Shown here in pieces: positions 30,215 to 33,002 of a stretch of 33,002 bases of DNA. This stretch comes from Streptomyces roseochromogenus subsp. oscitans DS 12.976 (lineage in GTDB: Bacteria > Actinomycetota > Actinomycetes > Streptomycetales > Streptomycetaceae): NCBI RefSeq assembly GCF_000497445.1, contig NZ_CM002285.1, positions 8,808,519-8,841,520 of the forward strand, in the 5' to 3' direction. The position numbers were made by a program, and so were the translations under genes. The first letter of the stretch is position 1. Each line of letters opens with the position of its first letter. The notes under the pieces were generated by a model. That model made no database searches. It had not been told where the DNA came from and saw only the letters and a program-made list of their open reading frames with translations.

Positions 30215-32458
30215 TCAGCGCTCCGGCGCCAGCCAGAGCGTGGCGAGCGGCGGCAGCGTGACCCTGAGGCCATTGTCCTCGCGTTTCAGCGGCCCCGCGC
30301 TGCCGACCCCGCTGCCGCCGTAGCGGACGTCGTCGGTGTTCAGCGCCTGCCGCCAGGCGGGGAACCCGTCCGGGACCCACAGCCCGTAGTCGTGCCGGAC
30401 GACCGGGGAGAAGTTCGAGACCGCGAGCAGCGGAGCGCCGTCGGCGGCGAAGCGCAGGAACGCGAAGACGTTGTCGTCCGCCGCATCGCACAGCACCCAC
30501 CGGAAGCCGCCCGGGTCGCAGTCCCGCTGCCACAGGGCCGGGGTGTCCCGGTACAGCGTGTTCAGGTCCCGTACGAGATCCCGCACGCCCCGGTGATCGC
30601 CGGCCGAGTGGTAGTCGTCGCCGAGCAGCCACCACTCGGGGCCGTGCGCCTCGGACCACTCGGCCCCCTGGGCGAACTCCTGCCCCATGAACAACAGCTG
30701 TTTGCCCGGGTGGGCCCACATGAAGCCGAGGTAGGCGCGGTGGTTGGCCCGGCGCTGCCACCAGTCGCCCGGCATCTTCGACACCAGCGCCTGCTTGCCG
30801 TGCACGACCTCGTCGTGGGAGATCGGCAGGACGTAGTTCTCGCTGTACGCGTACACCATCGAGAAGGTCATCTCGTGGTGGTGGTACTTGCGGTGCACCG
30901 GCTCCTTCTGGATGTACTGCAGCGAGTCATGCATCCAGCCCATGTTCCACTTCAGCCCGAAGCCGAGCCCGCCGCAGTCCGTCGGCCGGGTCACCCCGTC
31001 CCAGGCGGTGGACTCCTCGGCGATCGTCACGACACCCGGGCAGCGCCGGTAGACGGTGGCGTTCATCTCCTGCAGAAAGGCGACCGCGTCCAGGTCCTCC
31101 CGCCCGCCGAAGACATTGGGCTCCCACTGCCCGGAGTCCCGTGAGTAGTCGAGGTAGAGCATCGAGGCGACGGCGTCCACGCGCAGCCCGTCGATGTGGA
31201 ACTCCTGGCACCAGTACACCGCGTTGGCGACCAGGAAGTTGCGCACCTCGGTGCGGCCGAAGTCGAACTCGTACGTCCCCCAGTCCGGATGCTCGGCCCG
31301 CCGCCAGTCCCCGGGCTCGTACAGCGGTTCCCCGTCGAACCGGGCCAGCGCCCAGTCGTCCTTCGGGAAGTGCGCCGGCACCCAGTCCATGATCACACCG
31401 ATCCCGGCCCGGTGCAGCGCATCCACCAGGTACTTGAAGTCGTCCGGGGAGCCGAGGCGCGGCGTCGGCGCATAGTACGAGGTGACCTGGTAACCCCAGG
31501 AGCCGCTGAACGGATGCCCGGCGACCGGCATCAGCTCGACGTGCGTGAAGCCCATCTCCTTGACATAGGCGGGCAGTTCGTCAGCTAGCTGACGATACGT
31601 CAGTCCTGGTCGCCAGGACGGCAGATGGACCTCGTACACGGAGAAGGGGGCCTGGTGCACGGGCGTGTCGCCCCGGTGGGCCATCCATTCCGCGTCGCCC
31701 CACTCATGCCGTGACACCGCGACGACCGACGCCGTGTCGGGCGGCACCTCCGTGCGCCGCGCCATCGGGTCGGCCTTGAGGAACCGATGGCCGTACCGGG
31801 AGGTGATCTCGAACTTGTACCTGGCGCCCTCGCCGATCCCGGGCAGGAACAGCTCCCACACCCCGGACGCGCCCAGCGAGCGCATCGGGTACTGGGTGCC
31901 GTCCCAGTACGTGAAGTCCCCGGCCACCCGCACCCCTTGGGCGTTCGGCGCCCACACGGTGAAGCGGGTGCCGGTCACACCCTGGTGTGTCATCGGCTCG
32001 GCGCCGAGCGCCTGCCACAGCTGCTCGTGCCGGCCCTCCCGGATCAGATGCAGATCCAGCTCACCGACAGCGGGCAGGAAGCGGTACGGATCGTGCACCT
32101 CCTGCTCGACGTCGTCGTACGCCACCAGCAGCGTGTACGCCGACGGGATCTCCGGGTACGGCAGCACGGCCGCGAACAGACCGTCGCCCTCGGACACGAG
32201 CGGATGGCGCGTGCCGTCGGCCACCACGCTCACCGCCCGCGCGTGCGGGCGCAGCGCCCGGAACACGGTGCCGCCCGGGACCGGGTGGGCGCCCAGCAGG
32301 GCATGCGGATCGTGGTGGGCGCCGCCGAGCAGCCGGCCGCGCTCGGCCTGGTCGAGCGCGGGGGGACGGGGGTCCCCCCGGACGTTGTCCGGGTGAGGGA
32401 CGGCCCCGACCGGCGCGGGGCCGGCGGTCTCGGGGAGCGAGGTGCCGCGCAGAGCCAT
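30215..32458 (-). CDS. glgB: 1,4-alpha-glucan branching enzyme
   Basis: This 747-aa branching enzyme of glycoside hydrolase family 13 introduces alpha-1,6 branches into glycogen or alpha-glucan. An extra N-terminal beta-domain (about 40-140) precedes CBM48 (about 150-255) and the catalytic barrel. Nucleophile Asp428 lies in [11 protein letters not shown], acid/base Glu481 in IAEES, and the transition-state Asp in SHDEVVHGK (about 549); the C-terminal beta domain ends the protein. Length fits actinobacterial GlgB. ATG 32458 has GGGGAGG at a good distance. It begins 4 bases after the stop of the maltokinase gene, so the two are cotranscribed and belong to the GlgE pathway (trehalose to maltose-1-phosphate to alpha-glucan). 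GlgE and TreS would be expected just beyond the right edge. Confidence 0.96.
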   Translation of the reverse strand: MALRGTSLPETAGPAPVGAVPHPDNVRGDPRPPALDQAERGRLLGGAHHDPHALLGAHPVPGGTVFRALRPHARAVSVVADGTRHPLVSEGDGLFAAVLPYPEIPSAYTLLVAYDDVEQEVHDPYRFLPAVGELDLHLIREGRHEQLWQALGAEPMTHQGVTGTRFTVWAPNAQGVRVAGDFTYWDGTQYPMRSLGASGVWELFLPGIGEGARYKFEITSRYGHRFLKADPMARRTEVPPDTASVVAVSRHEWGDAEWMAHRGDTPVHQAPFSVYEVHLPSWRPGLTYRQLADELPAYVKEMGFTHVELMPVAGHPFSGSWGYQVTSYYAPTPRLGSPDDFKYLVDALHRAGIGVIMDWVPAHFPKDDWALARFDGEPLYEPGDWRRAEHPDWGTYEFDFGRTEVRNFLVANAVYWCQEFHIDGLRVDAVASMLYLDYSRDSGQWEPNVFGGREDLDAVAFLQEMNATVYRRCPGVVTIAEESTAWDGVTRPTDCGGLGFGLKWNMGWMHDSLQYIQKEPVHRKYHHHEMTFSMVYAYSENYVLPISHDEVVHGKQALVSKMPGDWWQRRANHRAYLGFMWAHPGKQLLFMGQEFAQGAEWSEAHGPEWWLLGDDYHSAGDHRGVRDLVRDLNTLYRDTPALWQRDCDPGGFRWVLCDAADDNVFAFLRFAADGAPLLAVSNFSPVVRHDYGLWVPDGFPAWRQALNTDDVRYGGSGVGSAGPLKREDNGLRVTLPPLATLWLAPER

Positions 32459-32462
32459 GACG

Positions 32463-33002
32463 TCAGCCTCCCCACACGGCGAGCCGCTTGATCGCCGCCA
32501 TCGGTACCGGCAGCCAGTCCGGCCGGTGTCTCGCCTCGTACAGCACCTCGTACACCGCCCTGTCCGTCTCGTGCGCGCGCAGCAGCGCGTGCTTCTTCCG
32601 TGGATCCCAGCCGGCGCGGGCCGCGTAGCCCGCGCAGAACGCCTCCCGGCAGCGGCGCGCCCACTCGGGTCGCCAGGGGCGGCGCTGCCGGGCCGCGTAG
32701 TCGAAGGAGCGCAGCATCCCCGCCACGTCCCGCACCGGGGAGTGCGGGGCCTGCCGCTCGGCGAGCGGCCGGGACGGCTCGCCCTCGAAGTCGATGACGA
32801 ACCAGTCGCGGCCGGCCCGCAGTACCTGCCCGAGGTGCAGATCGCCGTGGATGCGCTGCGCGGGCGGCCCGGTGTCGCAGGTGGCGAGTGCCTTGAAGGC
32901 GGCCCGCAGCCCCGGCACGAACGGCCTGAGCCCCGGTACGGCATGCGCGGCCGCGTCCAGCCGTGCGCACATCGCCCGCGCCGTACGGCCGTTCTCGCCC
33001 GG
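32463..33002 (-). CDS. mak: Maltokinase (Pep2/Mak), 3' part only
   Basis: The window holds the last 179 codons of a kinase that phosphorylates maltose to maltose-1-phosphate with ATP. The catalytic loop [12 protein letters not shown] and the metal site [18 protein letters not shown] are those of actinobacterial Mak proteins, followed by [17 protein letters not shown]. The frame is open through the right edge, so the start lies outside; the internal ATG at 32972 is not the true start. The stop is 4 bases from glgB, so transcripts are shared. Pep2 is often fused to TreS; whether that is so here cannot be seen. Confidence 0.92.
   Translation of the reverse strand, partial: PGENGRTARAMCARLDAAAHAVPGLRPFVPGLRAAFKALATCDTGPPAQRIHGDLHLGQVLRAGRDWFVIDFEGEPSRPLAERQAPHSPVRDVAGMLRSFDYAARQRRPWRPEWARRCREAFCAGYAARAGWDPRKKHALLRAHETDRAVYEVLYEARHRPDWLPVPMAAIKRLAVWGG

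Noticed and set aside
1..33002. tRNA genes, insertion sequences, phage integration sites
   Set aside because: No cloverleaf with a proper T-loop, no transposase or integrase frame and no long terminal inverted repeats were seen.

Overview
This is a very GC-rich window with strong G/C bias at codon third positions. WhiB-like, SigB-like, LysR/LysE and GlgE-pathway genes, Sec-exported metalloproteases and frequent GTG/TTG starts all point to a Streptomyces-type actinomycete chromosome. No tRNA, rRNA, CRISPR array, transposase or phage gene was recognised. The gene content is mainly stress, redox, secretion and storage-polymer functions. Both ends of the window cut genes.

Layout. 1-875 (-): a TerD-domain protein whose Pro/Ser/Thr-rich tail is built of 108-bp repeats and runs off the left edge. 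1241-4446 (+): two exported hydrolases, an M4 metalloprotease and an SGNH esterase. 4465-7972 (-): a tightly overlapping three-gene operon (each junction is ATGA) encoding a receiver/thioredoxin-fold/flavin-reductase fusion, a cNMP-domain histidine kinase and a UBP-type zinc-finger protein. 8092-8364: a broken VOC gene. 8479-9345 (+): a tandem universal stress protein. 9447-12160 (-): AlkB-like dioxygenase, metallo-beta-lactamase-fold hydrolase and DUF4032 kinase-like protein. 12294-14678 (+): a TetR regulator and an FAD-binding dehydrogenase behind an operator-like palindrome. 14682-15035 (-): DUF488. 15204-16631 (+): exported M1 metallopeptidase, followed by a decayed histidine-kinase fragment. 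17161-17412 (-): a WhiB-like Fe-S regulator. 17744-19194: an ArgP/LysG-type LysR gene divergent from a lysE that loses its 3' part at about 19081. 19195-20980: an MFS exporter, convergent with a stand-alone cNMP-binding-fold protein. 20981-21501: a long intergenic region with palindromes and an orphan hairpin. 21502-22353 (+): a SigB/SigF-family sigma factor. 22372-33002 (-): a codirectional run of FUSC membrane protein, NDH-2-like dehydrogenase, RsbW-like ATPase, acyl-CoA ligase, YbdK/GCS2 ligase, glgB and the 3' part of a maltokinase gene.

How the parts fit. Pep2/Mak and GlgB belong to the GlgE route from trehalose to alpha-glucan. The sigma factor and the RsbW-like protein are typical parts of stress-response partner switching, but they are not adjacent here. 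The most unusual system is the 4.5-7.97 kb operon. The flavoprotein looks like thioredoxin reductase, but its catalytic CxxC is replaced and its thioredoxin-fold domain has no cysteines, so it more likely senses or signals redox state with the co-encoded kinase than reduces disulfides. Three genes (VOC, histidine kinase, lysE) are decayed or truncated, so parts of this region are eroding.
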